64,000 bases of DNA from Pseudomonas sp. CFBP 13711 (lineage in GTDB: Bacteria > Pseudomonadota > Gammaproteobacteria > Pseudomonadales > Pseudomonadaceae). Positions 34,313 to 43,860 of this stretch are shown piece after piece. The notes under the pieces are model-generated. The model was not told the DNA's origin and did not search any database. It worked only from the letters and a program-made list of their open reading frames with translations. Location of the stretch: contig NZ_JACYVI010000009.1 in the NCBI RefSeq assembly GCF_014842265.1, positions 227,620-291,619 on the forward strand. Direction: 5' to 3'. Numbering within the stretch: position 1 is the stretch's first letter; the number at the start of each line of letters is the position of its first letter. Made by a program: the position numbers and the translations under genes.

Positions 34313-35248
34313 TGTTAGCTCCCTGCTTTTTTTCAAATGAAAAACAATGCTAGCTGATGAATCACATTGATTGCACCCCATTGACTGCACAGAAGGTGTG
34401 ATGCAGACAACAATTTATCAATTCCATCCTCATATCAAAAAACACCAATACAGATGCTTCCTAAATCCTAATACAACCTAAATTTCGCATCTCGACTGAA
34501 GGCCAGCGCTAATTAATGAAAAGCCAGCGAGGCAGGCAACTGCTAAGTATTTCTTAGTCGTTCGCCAGAGTGAAAATGCCAGGTACGAGGGCATCGAGAT
34601 TTCAGCGTCAATGCCATCGCTTGGGAGCGATATCGCGTGAGCCGCAGGCGTGCGACACAGTTCCGCCTATCAGCGGTGCCGTTGCGTGAACATCATTCAA
34701 ATCTTGAAAAAACACTCTTAACCGTTCTACCGTCCAACGCCACTTCGGAGCACTTGGACGGTAGATCGTGTTCTGATTACCAAAGAATTCTACCTCGCGC
34801 ACGGCTTGCGAAAGCGGGACCGTCTGCAGCCATCCAACGCCAACGAAGTTGGCGCATCGTTCCAGGTCATCGAAAAACTCAACATGATAACCGTGGATGA
34901 CGAGCTAGAAGCTCGCCGTAATGCTCTTATCGAAGCCCTGGAGACGGGATTCCTTGTGCCAGCGTACCCAAACACTTTTCACTGTGCGCTGGGTTGAGCT
35001 AACACGTCGCCAAAGATCAATTTCAGAAACAACATTGTGCGCACATGTCGCCGCCAGCGACACGAGAGCAAAACGTGTCGCTGAAACCAAAATTTAGCGA
35101 CGCGTTATTCACACATGTTTTCACTGACGCCACGAAAAGGGCGCTCACCACAGCGCCTTTGCCTTTAAATGTATATCCCAGGGATCAGGATCGCATCCAT
35201 GACCGCAAAGCAACGCTCATGACGCGCTAGAAGCTGCCCCACACAGTT
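34313..35248. other. Nearly gene-free low-GC region upstream of hcp
   Basis: About 930 bases, AT-richer than the rest, with no open frame I can assign. It probably contains the hcp promoter at its left end. A 63-codon frame at 34806-34997 (+) has a plausible protein-like segment (MITVDDELEARRNALIEALETGF) but no clear start site or family; it may be a gene remnant. Confidence 0.55.
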
Positions 35249-36301
35249 TCACCCCCCCGGATACCGCTTCCAAATCTCATCATCAAACTCCCCGCCATAT
35301 CCCGTAAACACCCTCGGCACCCGCTCGATATCCTCCGCCACCGCTTCAATCACTTCACGCAATTCAAGCGGCGCAAGCCATCGATCCGGAATCGCTTCTA
35401 CGCCGTGCTCAATACCCAGCAGATGCCCGGCAATCAGCCCGGTGCTGTCACTGTCGCCGCTATGATTCACGGCATTGATCACGCCGTCTTCGAACGATGT
35501 TGCAGTCAGTGCGCACCAGATGCCAATCGCCAAGGCTTCTTCCGCGATCCATCCGCCGCCCAATTCCTCGATCCGCTCGGGGGTTGGGCGGTGGCCTTCG
35601 TAGCTAAAGAACAGCACGCGCTCGACCAGGGCACGTGTTTCTTCCATACCGGGTTTCTGGCCGTGCTCGGACAGGCTTTTAGCGACGGCCTCTTCGAGGC
35701 TGTCCTGGCGGTCGACGATGCGCTGGAGGATGTCGGCGAAAAGACCGCCTGCCATGTAGCCCGTTGGGTGACCGTGGGTCAGACGGCCGGATTCGGCGGC
35801 GTTGTCGAACGCGTTGGGGAAGAACGCGCACGGCGCGACGCGCATGACGGCGCCGCAGCCTTTGCTGTCGTTTTGGGCGAAAGAGCCAAATTCCGTACTG
35901 GCCTTCAATGCGCTTAGACAGGTGAGGCCGGGCGCGCGGCGGGACCACAACTCGCGTTCATGCACCAGCCAGCCGTCCAGGCTGACGTCAGTGGCCGGCG
36001 AGTAGTCCTGGGTTATCAGCCAGCGCAGCAACGCATGGTGGATGACGCCGGGTACGTTGCAAATACCGCGGGAGATGCCGCGCACATAGGCGCGCAACAG
36101 ACCTTCAGCGGTGAAGAGCACCATTTGCGTGTCGTCGGTGATGGCGCCAAGTCGACCGTAAGCGGGGACGAAATCGACGATGCCACGCGCACCGAACGTC
36201 GCGTGGATGGCGTTCCATTTGAGAAATTCGACCGGCGCACCCAGCGCATCGCCCACCGCGCCGCCGAGCAGGCAGCCTTTGATCCGTTCAAGTCTGTTCA
36301 T
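35249..36301 (-). CDS. ADP-ribosylglycohydrolase family protein
   Basis: A 350-residue protein of the DraG/ARH family: LLGGAVGDALGAPVEF at the N-terminus, the metal-binding T55-D56-D57 in AITDDTQM, and the C-terminal NHSGDSDSTG motif supplying the other ligands. Such enzymes remove ADP-ribose from arginine or other acceptors. Substrate unknown. It lies near a NAD-consuming TIR operon and an Hcp effector locus but is separated from both by the gene-free region. Confidence 0.9.
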   Translation of the reverse strand: MNRLERIKGCLLGGAVGDALGAPVEFLKWNAIHATFGARGIVDFVPAYGRLGAITDDTQMVLFTAEGLLRAYVRGISRGICNVPGVIHHALLRWLITQDYSPATDVSLDGWLVHERELWSRRAPGLTCLSALKASTEFGSFAQNDSKGCGAVMRVAPCAFFPNAFDNAAESGRLTHGHPTGYMAGGLFADILQRIVDRQDSLEEAVAKSLSEHGQKPGMEETRALVERVLFFSYEGHRPTPERIEELGGGWIAEEALAIGIWCALTATSFEDGVINAVNHSGDSDSTGLIAGHLLGIEHGVEAIPDRWLAPLELREVIEAVAEDIERVPRVFTGYGGEFDDEIWKRYPGG

Positions 36302-36408
36302 CTGCGCTTACCTACACTGGCTGCATCATGGTTTGGAGCAATTCGAGCGTTCTTTCAAGTGGCTCAACATAGGCGCTTTCTGCACGCGAAGTCCTGATCC
36401 TCTATTTT

Positions 36409-37104
36409 TTAATCATCAAATTCAGGTTCCGGATCTTGCTCACGCCGACGCGACCTCCACCTCTTATACCCATCCGCAATCTCCACCTCGGTCATCACCA
36501 TTCCGAACCTCGGACAAGCCTGCTTCAGCTCCAGCTCGGCCGGAATGAAGTAATCCCCGCCCCTGATTGATCGGAGCATACCGTTGGGCACCTCACCGAA
36601 GGCGATGAGACTCGGCGCCTCAACTGGCAGCCCTTTTCCTTCGTAGGCATCGTATGCAGCCATGTAGAGCACATCATTGATGTGGGCTTGAACACTCCGA
36701 TCGCTACGCTTGAAGAAATGCACAGACTGGAGGCTTTCTTCCAACAGATCAACGTGTCGCTGGAGCTCAGACTGAGGCGGAATTTGCCCGAGAACATTAC
36801 CCGCCAACACAAGCACTCCAAGAATGTATCGAGCGCTGAACTGCTGCAGAAAACCCTGCACGTCGTTGCGTTTCAGGCCCACAAACATCATCGCGTAGCG
36901 CGTGTCGACTTTCATGGCGAGCAGGACATGAGTCCTGCCGAATTTGGTGACGTGCAGTTGCCAGCGATCCACTCGATCGTGGGCTGCGCTGTCCGGTTCC
37001 AGCGATTGGGCAGCGGCGGAGGGCTGCACAGCGCTGATGATTTCGCCCTTCACTTTCTTGGAGAAGAAATCACAGGCGTCTTGGGTGCAATCAAAGATCA
37101 GCAT
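36409..37104 (-). CDS. Uncharacterised protein, DUF6933-like
   Basis: A 231-residue protein starting MLIFDCTQDACDFFSKKV. It has FGRTHVLLAMKVDTRYAMMF and a hydrophobic QFSARYILGVLVLAG, and a charged C-terminus rich in R, E and D. I recall a similar DUF6933 family but cannot confirm it. The frame stays open 78 codons upstream to 37338, but that part only translates REP repeats (LTPSRLEPGPLNARG, GPALAGK), so the ATG at 37104 is the better start. Function unknown. Confidence 0.7.
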   Translation of the reverse strand: MLIFDCTQDACDFFSKKVKGEIISAVQPSAAAQSLEPDSAAHDRVDRWQLHVTKFGRTHVLLAMKVDTRYAMMFVGLKRNDVQGFLQQFSARYILGVLVLAGNVLGQIPPQSELQRHVDLLEESLQSVHFFKRSDRSVQAHINDVLYMAAYDAYEGKGLPVEAPSLIAFGEVPNGMLRSIRGGDYFIPAELELKQACPRFGMVMTEVEIADGYKRWRSRRREQDPEPEFDD

Positions 37105-37216
37105 GGGGATGGAGGGTCCATTCGGCGATGGTCGAGGATACCGACGCTGACCTCGAGGCGCCAACACGCGGAAAAGACGAATCGGCTGCCGGTAGCTTTT
37201 CGGTGTCTGGACAGGC

Positions 37217-37290
37217 CCCTTCCCGGCTAAAGCCGGTCCTACTAACTGACCGCGTGCATTCAGTGGGCCAGGCTCTAGCCGGGATGGCGT
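37217..37290. repeat. Inverted REP pair, CCGGCT-AGCCGG family
   Basis: A TTCCCGGCTAAAGCCGGTCC element and a degraded inverted copy (GGGCCAGGCTCTAGCCGGGA) lie between the DUF6933-like gene and the LysE gene. Confidence 0.8.
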
Positions 37291-37334
37291 TAGAAATCCC
37301 AATACGGGGGAGTAAAACCCAGAACAGCTTGTCT

Positions 37335-37952
37335 TCATCGACTCATCTGCCTAACCCCAAGCATCACAATTACCGCCCCGCACACCCGATCAATCGCCTT
37401 CTTCTTGCTGGCATACGCCCCGGCAATCCGAGGCCGTGACAGCGCGGTCGCGATCAGTGCATACCAGGCAGACGACACGAGGCCGACCATCGCCAGCATC
37501 GCCGCGAAGGTTTCAAACTCGACATGGCTGGGTGCGGCAGCGGAAAAGATCGCGGCGTAAAACGCGACTGACTTGGGGTTGGCGATGTTGGTTGCGACGC
37601 CCTGTTTGAAGGCGCTTCGCAGGCTGGGCATCTCGCCGGCCCGGGCGTTGAGGGCGGGAGGTTTACCGGAGGCGAATATCAGGCGCATGCCGAACCAGAC
37701 GAGGTAGCCCGCGCCGAGGCATTTGACGACGAACGCCAGCCACGGCAACAGCGAAAACACTGCGCCAATGCCCAGGATGGCGCACGTCGCCCAGAACAGA
37801 TTCACCACCACGATGCCCGCCACCAGCATCAGTGCGTGAGCCGTTGTCGCAGAAACCGCTTTGTGCGCGACAGCCACGAAGTTAGGGCCGGGGATGATCA
37901 CGCCAGCGCAGTAGACCGAGAAGACAGCTGTTACGGCGGGCCAATTAACCAT
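37335..37952 (-). CDS. LysE/RhtB family amino acid exporter
   Basis: A 205-residue membrane protein with the family signature IIPGPNFVAVAHKAVS near residue 20, then GAGYLVWFGMRLI and a NPKSVAFYAAIFS segment in the second half. Six membrane helices are likely. It exports an amino acid or derivative; the substrate is not predictable. ATG at 37952 gives the normal family length. Confidence 0.92.
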   Translation of the reverse strand: MVNWPAVTAVFSVYCAGVIIPGPNFVAVAHKAVSATTAHALMLVAGIVVVNLFWATCAILGIGAVFSLLPWLAFVVKCLGAGYLVWFGMRLIFASGKPPALNARAGEMPSLRSAFKQGVATNIANPKSVAFYAAIFSAAAPSHVEFETFAAMLAMVGLVSSAWYALIATALSRPRIAGAYASKKKAIDRVCGAVIVMLGVRQMSR

Positions 37953-38005
37953 GTGAACGTTCCTTGTCTTAAGGTGTGTAGGGGCGAGAATACCGGCGAT
38001 CAACC

Positions 38006-38887
38006 TCACCCCGCCAACACATGCCTCAAAAACAACGCCCCCGCCACCGACAACCCCGCCCGCGACCTCACGCAAACGTTGAGTTCGCGACTGGCCCATC
38101 CCTCTTCCAGCTGAACCACTTTCGCTCCCTCCATTCGGTAAATCCCTACGCTGCCTTCGGGCATGATGCCGATGCCCACGCCTGCCTGAACCATCAGGCT
38201 CAGGGCGTCATAGCTGGCGACTTCCATGCGGATTCTCAGGGAGCGGCCGAGGTCGTTGGCGGCTTTGATCAGCTGGAAATTCAGGTGGGTGCCGCTGCGC
38301 AGGGCGACGTATTCGTGGTCGAGGGTGTCGCTGAAGCGCACTGACTCGCGGCCTGCCAGCGGGTGGTCGTTGGGCACGATCAACACCAGGCGGTCGGTGC
38401 GGAACGGGAAGACTTCGATGTCGGCGCCATGGGGCAGGCGCGTGAAGATGCCGATCTCGGCGCGGTTTTCGGCGACGGCTTTGGTGATCGCCAGGCTTTG
38501 CTGCTCTTCGAGGCTGATGTTGATCAGCGGGTAAAGCGCCATGAACGATTTGATCAAGCCGGGCAGGAATTGGGTGATCGCGGAGATGTTGGCGAGCACG
38601 TGCACCGAGCCGCGCGTGCCGTTGGAGTAGTCGCGCATCTGCAGGACGATGTCGTTGAGGTTGTTCAGCGCGCTACGGGCCATGAACAACAGCGACAGCC
38701 CCGCGTCGGTCGGCGTGATGCCTTTGTTGGTGCGGTTGAGCAGCCGGGAATCGAGCAGCTCTTCCAGTTCGCTGAGCCGCTTGCTGACGGCCGCCGCCGC
38801 AATGTGTTCGCGCTTGGCGGCAGCAGCAATGGTGCCTTCTTCAACGACGCTGACGAAGAGGCGCAGCGAGACAGGGTCGAGTTTCAT
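38006..38887 (-). CDS. LysR family transcriptional regulator
   Basis: A 293-residue regulator with the N-terminal winged helix-turn-helix (SLRLFVSVVEEGTIAAAA, AAAAVSKRLSELEELL, TPTDAG) and a C-terminal substrate-binding domain. ATG 38887 is chosen; the frame runs far upstream but across the next gene's end. It is read in the same direction as, and 58 bases downstream of, the maleate isomerase-like gene, and may sense its substrate or control the LysE gene. Confidence 0.92.
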   Translation of the reverse strand: MKLDPVSLRLFVSVVEEGTIAAAAKREHIAAAAVSKRLSELEELLDSRLLNRTNKGITPTDAGLSLLFMARSALNNLNDIVLQMRDYSNGTRGSVHVLANISAITQFLPGLIKSFMALYPLINISLEEQQSLAITKAVAENRAEIGIFTRLPHGADIEVFPFRTDRLVLIVPNDHPLAGRESVRFSDTLDHEYVALRSGTHLNFQLIKAANDLGRSLRIRMEVASYDALSLMVQAGVGIGIMPEGSVGIYRMEGAKVVQLEEGWASRELNVCVRSRAGLSVAGALFLRHVLAG

Positions 38888-38945
38888 GTGGGGTACCGGG
38901 CGTGCTGGCCTGAGTGGCCGCCATAGTACCCCGTCAGACATCGCC

Positions 38946-39698
38946 TCAGAACGCGCCCGACAACAGATGGCCGGCGTTCGGAACCTGCGCTTTGAGGCCA
39001 AGGGTTTTGAGCATCTGATAGACAGTCGCCACGGACGCAGATAGAACCGGCTTATCCAGCCGATCCTGTACGACCTGGATGGCGGGCAGCGATGGCATCT
39101 GCACGCAACACGACAGCACCACTCCATCAGCTTGCCCGATGTTGAGCCGGTCGGCGTGGGAAACCAGATCCATTGGGTCGAGGCGCCCGACTTGAAGGTT
39201 GTCGGAGACTTCCAGGCTGATGGCATCCACCACTTCGATGCCGGCCGCTTCGATGTAGTCGATGACCTGTTGGGTGAGTGGCTTCATGTAGGGCGTGATG
39301 ATGGATATTTTCTTGTAGTCGAGCATAAGCAGGCTGTCGATCAACGCCCCGGCCGAGCTGAGCACGGGTGCGTCGGAAGCATTGCTGGCAACGGTTTTAC
39401 TCAGACGATCCTGCGACACTTTATGGTAACCGGCGCCCTGGCACATGATTGCCACCAGGCAGGCGTACGCCATGACATCGACCCGGGCATCGCTCAATTC
39501 CAGAGCGCAGCGGTCGCTGTCGACGTCCATCTTTTTCAGCTCTTCGGGGCTGACTTTCATCATGCGCATGCGGGAGGAATGGAAAGTGAAGCGCTCGTCC
39601 GGAAACAGGGAATACCGCGACGTGAGCATCGCCGGGATCTCGGTTTCCATGGTGGTGTTTGAGCTGGGGACGATCTGGCCAATCCGGAAGTTTCTCAC
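38946..39698 (-). CDS. Maleate isomerase / Asp-Glu-hydantoin racemase family protein
   Basis: A 250-residue protein with IGQIVPSSNTTMETEIPAML at the start, a first cysteine in YACLVAIMCQG and a second in VVLSCCVQMPSL. This layout matches maleate cis-trans isomerase and arylmalonate decarboxylase relatives. Maleate isomerases convert maleate to fumarate in nicotinate and gentisate breakdown, but none of those pathway genes are adjacent, so the substrate is uncertain. Confidence 0.82.
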   Translation of the reverse strand: MRNFRIGQIVPSSNTTMETEIPAMLTSRYSLFPDERFTFHSSRMRMMKVSPEELKKMDVDSDRCALELSDARVDVMAYACLVAIMCQGAGYHKVSQDRLSKTVASNASDAPVLSSAGALIDSLLMLDYKKISIITPYMKPLTQQVIDYIEAAGIEVVDAISLEVSDNLQVGRLDPMDLVSHADRLNIGQADGVVLSCCVQMPSLPAIQVVQDRLDKPVLSASVATVYQMLKTLGLKAQVPNAGHLLSGAF

Positions 39699-39784
39699 AG
39701 GGTCTTCTCCATTTCGCCGACGGCGAGGTCATGTGCGACCGATGCTAGGAGTGACGGTGAGCTGCGTATATCAGGCAATGGCGA

Positions 39785-39813
39785 GCCTGCCATCGCGGCT
39801 GGCGATGGCAGGC
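39785..39813 (-). other. Strong 12-bp hairpin between the MFS and isomerase genes
   Basis: GCCTGCCATCGC and GCGATGGCAGGC flank a 5-base loop. It lies downstream of the MFS transporter gene, with A-run on the plus-strand side and no T-run after it on the minus strand. It could be a terminator lacking a U-tail or an mRNA end stabiliser. Confidence 0.5.
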
Positions 39814-39862
39814 AAAAAGATAGGGATGACCGGGGCACGATATTAGTGCTGGCACCCGTTCA

Positions 39863-39969
39863 TGTGGGAGCGAGCTTGGTCTGGGCCACATCCGGACGAA
39901 GAGGCAGAAACATCCGCTGAATCTTCGGCGACTGAAATACCGTCTTCGTGAGCAAGCTCACTCCCACAG
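39863..39969. repeat. REP doublet, GAGCTTGCTC family
   Basis: Two inverted REP elements (GTGGGAGCGAGCTTG and GAGCAAGCTCACTCCCACA) are separated by ~70 bases, the usual REPIN layout, downstream of the MFS gene. No gene is seen in 39699-40053. Confidence 0.82.
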
Positions 39970-40053
39970 GGACCGTGTTACTACGCGAAAGTGTGGAACG
40001 TCTGGACGCCGGGAATCTCCCAAAGGGAAAAGCGTGTGTCCGCTCTATCCCGA

Positions 40054-41439
40054 TTACGCGTGAGAAAGCACCTCGCCCCGCGCAGGCGCTTCGGCCTTGT
40101 GATTGCCCAACATTGCCCGCGGGATGGACAGAATCAGTCCGGCGCTGATGAACAAGCAGGCGCCCAGCACGTAGGTGCCGTTGTTGATGTTGCCCGTCAG
40201 GTTCTCTGCCACGGCGGTGATCATCGAGCCGGTGAAGCCCGACAGGTTGCCGATGGCGTTGATCATGCCGATTCCCGCAGCAGCCGCGACGCCGGACAGC
40301 ACGGTGCCCGGCAGGGTCCAGTAGATCGGCATCAGGCTCAGCACGCCGGAGGCGGACACGCTCAGGAAGATGATCGACAGCACCACGTTGCTGGCGAAGT
40401 AGGCGCTGAGGATCAAGCCGATGCCGCCGATGATGGCCGGAATTGCGGCGTGCCAGCGGCGCTCGCCGGTCTTGTTGGAGTGCCGCGCGTTGAGAGTCAT
40501 GGCGATCACCGCGATGCCATACGGAATGGCCGTCAGCAGGCCAATGTCCATCGGGTTGGAAACACCGGCGCTTTTGATGATCGACGGCATCCAGAACGCC
40601 AGCCCGTAGAAGCCGGTATTAAACGTCAGCAGGATCAGCACCAGCAGCCACACGCGTCCGTTGAAAAACACCTCGCGCAGACTGGTCGCCTTGCCTTTGC
40701 TGTCGGTCTCCAGGTTGGCCTTGAGCATGGCCTTTTCCTGGGGCGACAGCCATTTGGCCGCATCGATGTTATTGGCCATGAACGCCAGCACCACAAAGGC
40801 CATTACCACCGAAGGCAGGCCTTCGATGATCAGCAGCCACTGCCAGCCGGCCATGCCGTTGACGCCCTGCATACGGGTCATCAACCAGCCGGAAATCACA
40901 CCGCCCAGCGTCAGACTGATCGGCATCGCCATGAGGAAACCGGCCATCACCCGGCTTTGCCGACGGGTAGGAAACCAGTAGTTGAGGTAAAGGATGACGC
41001 CGGGAAAGAAGCCTGCTTCACAGATGCCGAGCAGAAAGCGCAGCACGTAGAACATGGTTTCCGACTCAATGTGGAAAAACTTCGCCAGCGGCACGGTAAA
41101 CGCGACGGCCATGGATACGATGGCCCAGGTGAGCATGATCCGGGCGATCCAGAACCGCGCGCCGAAGCGATGCAGCAACAGGTTGCTGGGGACTTCGAAG
41201 AGGAAATAGCCCCAGAAGAACATGCTCGCGCCGAGGGCATAGATGGTGTTGCTGAATTGCAGATCGTTGAGCATGTCCAGCTTGGCGAAGCCGATGTTCA
41301 CGCGGTCCAGATACGCCGCCATGTAACACAAGAGCAGGACGGGAAGGATGCGCAGAATGACTTTGCGGTAGGTGCGGTCTTCAAAGCTGGCGTGCCCGGG
41401 ACCCGAGGACTCGGGCAGGCGCTGGGAAACGGTTTCCAT
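40054..41439 (-). CDS. MFS transporter, anion:cation symporter (ACS) family
   Basis: A 461-residue transporter with 12 predicted membrane segments and the ACS-family signatures YLDRVNIGFAKLDM, FEVPSNLLLHRFGARFWIARIM, GICEAGFFPGVILYL and GGVISGWLM. Members carry sugar acids, tartrate, glucarate or phthalate. Its neighbours (LysR regulator and XylX/XylD-like genes) suggest a pentonate or similar sugar acid, an inference. ATG at 41439 is preferred over one six codons upstream. Confidence 0.9.
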   Translation of the reverse strand: METVSQRLPESSGPGHASFEDRTYRKVILRILPVLLLCYMAAYLDRVNIGFAKLDMLNDLQFSNTIYALGASMFFWGYFLFEVPSNLLLHRFGARFWIARIMLTWAIVSMAVAFTVPLAKFFHIESETMFYVLRFLLGICEAGFFPGVILYLNYWFPTRRQSRVMAGFLMAMPISLTLGGVISGWLMTRMQGVNGMAGWQWLLIIEGLPSVVMAFVVLAFMANNIDAAKWLSPQEKAMLKANLETDSKGKATSLREVFFNGRVWLLVLILLTFNTGFYGLAFWMPSIIKSAGVSNPMDIGLLTAIPYGIAVIAMTLNARHSNKTGERRWHAAIPAIIGGIGLILSAYFASNVVLSIIFLSVSASGVLSLMPIYWTLPGTVLSGVAAAAGIGMINAIGNLSGFTGSMITAVAENLTGNINNGTYVLGACLFISAGLILSIPRAMLGNHKAEAPARGEVLSHA

Positions 41440-41573
41440 GGTGGGACCTCCAGGCACTCGGAGGCGCCTGTATTGTTGTTATGTGAGGGTCGAAACACGG
41501 AGCGATGTTACTGACAGCGGCGTTGATTAGGATAATGACTTGTTTCCATTGATTGATAACGCTGCGTTATCGC

Positions 41574-42515
41574 TTACTGACGCGCCAGCTGCGCATTCGC
41601 CAGCAGAATTTCGGCAAATTCTGACGCCGCCCCGAGCAACGGCTCACCTCGGCGGGTGAGGATTCCGTAATCCTGGGGCGCTAGTTTCAGCGGCGTGTTC
41701 AGCACTTTCAGCAGGCCGGAATCCAGATGCGGCTGCGCCATGGAAGCCGGCAACATGGCGATCATCGGCCCTGCCTGCAGCACTTGCAGAAAGGTCTGCA
41801 TCGAGATGGTATCGATGGTGTTCTTCGGCACGGGAATTCCAGCTTTGGCGAACGCCTGCTCCATCCGTGCGCGAATCGGCGTGCCCAGCGGGTACAGAAT
41901 CCATGGCCAGTTTCCGAGCGCCTGCAGCGGCGTCTGTGCCAGTTCGGTCAGCGGATGGCGACTGTTGACGACCATGCAGAACGGCTCCGGCGCCAACGCC
42001 TGAAAGTCGTACACCTGCTGCTGGTTTTCATTGGTGTAACGCGCCACCGCGAGGTCGAGCTTCTTGTCGTCGAGCATTTCCATCAGGTGGTCGCTGGTCT
42101 GCTCCACCACTTCGATCGACAGCAGCGGCCAACGCTGTTTCAACTGCACGATAGCTTCCGGCAGCACCACCGCAGTCGCCGCGAAGATCGCCCCCACCTT
42201 CAGAAAGCCATGCCCGCCCTCGCGCAAGCTGCTGATTTGGTCAACGAACTTGCTCGCGTCATTCAGGGCGATCTGTGCGTAGCGCACCACATGTTCGCCG
42301 AGGGCGGTGGGCGGCATGTTGCGCGGCAGGCGCTCGAACACATCAAAGCCCAGCAGCCGTTCGATCTCCCGCAGCATTTTGCTCACCGCCGGCTGGCTGA
42401 GGTTCATGTGCTGCGCCGCCGCGTGCATGTTGCGGGTGCGCGCCAAGGTTTCGATGAGCACCAGATGCTTGAACTTGAGCCAGTTACAGACCGTGGAAAA
42501 GGAAATGTCTGACAT
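41574..42515 (-). CDS. LysR family regulator of the pentonate module
   Basis: A 313-residue LysR protein, with helix-turn-helix AAAQHMNLSQPAVSKMLREIERLLGFDVF and a substrate-binding domain. It is divergent from the FAH-family gene at 42637, with ~120 bases between them, and reads in the same direction as the MFS gene. It is the obvious candidate regulator for the cluster; similar regulators (GbpR group) respond to sugars or sugar acids. The AT-rich region 42516-42636 contains both likely promoters, including a repeated TAACCCAGTGTTATCGATTA. Confidence 0.9.
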   Translation of the reverse strand: MSDISFSTVCNWLKFKHLVLIETLARTRNMHAAAQHMNLSQPAVSKMLREIERLLGFDVFERLPRNMPPTALGEHVVRYAQIALNDASKFVDQISSLREGGHGFLKVGAIFAATAVVLPEAIVQLKQRWPLLSIEVVEQTSDHLMEMLDDKKLDLAVARYTNENQQQVYDFQALAPEPFCMVVNSRHPLTELAQTPLQALGNWPWILYPLGTPIRARMEQAFAKAGIPVPKNTIDTISMQTFLQVLQAGPMIAMLPASMAQPHLDSGLLKVLNTPLKLAPQDYGILTRRGEPLLGAASEFAEILLANAQLARQ

Positions 42516-42636
42516 GAGGAATGCCTCGATGAGCGATAACCCAGTGTTATCGATTACTGAGCAGATGTCATTGGAGTTTATCGCCGGTGCTGATTAGGGT
42601 CGTTCGTAAATCATAAAAAGCGTTGAGGACTTCACC

Positions 42637-43812
42637 ATGCCCATCCAGCTCATTCCCGAAAACACCCTCCCCGCCGACGGCCTCAATGGCACGTTGATCG
42701 GTCGCGCGTGGGTGCCCGGACACGTCAGCGGCCCATCGCCTGTGGTGCTGCGCAACGACGGGGTGTTTGATCTTTCGTCGAGCTTCGCCACGTTAAGTGA
42801 GTTGCTGGAGCTGGAATCCCCTTTGGCCGCCGTGCGTGAAGCCCAGGGCACACGTGTCGCCAGCCTCGAAGAACTGCTGGCGAATTCGACCGCGACGCCT
42901 GATCCCAACAAACCGTACCTGCTGGCGCCAGCGGACCTGCAAGTGATCAAGGCCGCAGGGGTGACCTTCGCCGCAAGCATGATCGAGCGGGTGATCGAAG
43001 AACAGGCGGCAGGCGATCCGGCCAAGGCGGAGAGCGTGCGCGCGATCGTGCAGAACGCCATCGGCGACAACCTGCGCAACATCAAGCCCGGCTCCGAACA
43101 GGCGAGCACACTCAAGGCGCTGCTGATCGAGCAAGGCATGTGGTCGCAGTACCTTGAAGTCGGCATCGGGCCGGACGCCGAGATTTTCACCAAAGCGCCC
43201 GTGCTGGCGGCGGTGGGCAGCGGCAGCCAAGTGGGTATTCATCCGAAATCGGAGTGGAACAACCCCGAGCCGGAAGTGGTGCTGGCGGTGAACAGTCGCG
43301 GGCAGATCCACGGCGCAACCCTGGGCAATGACGTCAACTTGCGCGACTTCGAAGGCCGCAGCGCGCTGCTGTTGAGCAAGGCCAAGGACAACAACGCCTC
43401 GTGCTCGATCGGCCCGTTCATTCGGCTGTTCGACGAAACCTTCTCCCTCGATGACGTGCGCAACTGCGTCGTCGACCTGCAGGTAAAAGGCGATGACGGT
43501 TACGTGATGAAAGGCTCAAGCTCGATGTCGCAGATCAGCCGCGATCCGGCCGACATCGCCGGCCAGGCGCTCAACGCCAACCATCAATACCCGGACGGCT
43601 TCCTGCTGTTTCTCGGCACCCTCTTCGCCCCGACCGCCGACCGCGACCATGCCGGTGGCGGTTTCACCCACAAGCTGGGCGATCAGGTCAGTATCAGCAG
43701 CAGCCTGTTCGGCGGCCTGCACAATGAGGTGACCCACAGCAGTGACGCGGCGCCGTGGACGTTCGGCGTCGGCGCGTTGATACGCAATCTCGCCGTGCGC
43801 GGTTTGTTGTAG
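42637..43812 (+). CDS. FAH-family 2-keto-3-deoxy-pentonate dehydratase, XylX-like
   Basis: A 391-residue protein of the fumarylacetoacetate hydrolase superfamily. From memory it is close to Caulobacter XylX in WNNPEPEVVL, GNDVNLRDFEGRSALLLSKA, NNASCSIGPFIRLFDETF, QYPDGFLLFLGT and a C-terminal WTFGVGALIRNLAVRGLL. XylX dehydrates 2-keto-3-deoxy-xylonate to alpha-ketoglutarate semialdehyde in the Weimberg route. It is followed after 48 bases by the IlvD/Edd dehydratase that would supply its substrate. Confidence 0.85.
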   Translation: MPIQLIPENTLPADGLNGTLIGRAWVPGHVSGPSPVVLRNDGVFDLSSSFATLSELLELESPLAAVREAQGTRVASLEELLANSTATPDPNKPYLLAPADLQVIKAAGVTFAASMIERVIEEQAAGDPAKAESVRAIVQNAIGDNLRNIKPGSEQASTLKALLIEQGMWSQYLEVGIGPDAEIFTKAPVLAAVGSGSQVGIHPKSEWNNPEPEVVLAVNSRGQIHGATLGNDVNLRDFEGRSALLLSKAKDNNASCSIGPFIRLFDETFSLDDVRNCVVDLQVKGDDGYVMKGSSSMSQISRDPADIAGQALNANHQYPDGFLLFLGTLFAPTADRDHAGGGFTHKLGDQVSISSSLFGGLHNEVTHSSDAAPWTFGVGALIRNLAVRGLL

Positions 43813-43860
43813 CGCTGAACACCTTACGCAGCACACCTAATTCCAAGAGAGACCCGAACC

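Noticed and set aside
34806..34997. 63-codon frame in the gene-poor block
   Set aside because: No ribosome-binding site, no family match I can recognise, too short to call.
37105..37338. N-terminal extension of the DUF6933-like gene
   Set aside because: The extra residues only translate REP repeat DNA; the ATG at 37104 starts the conserved-looking part.
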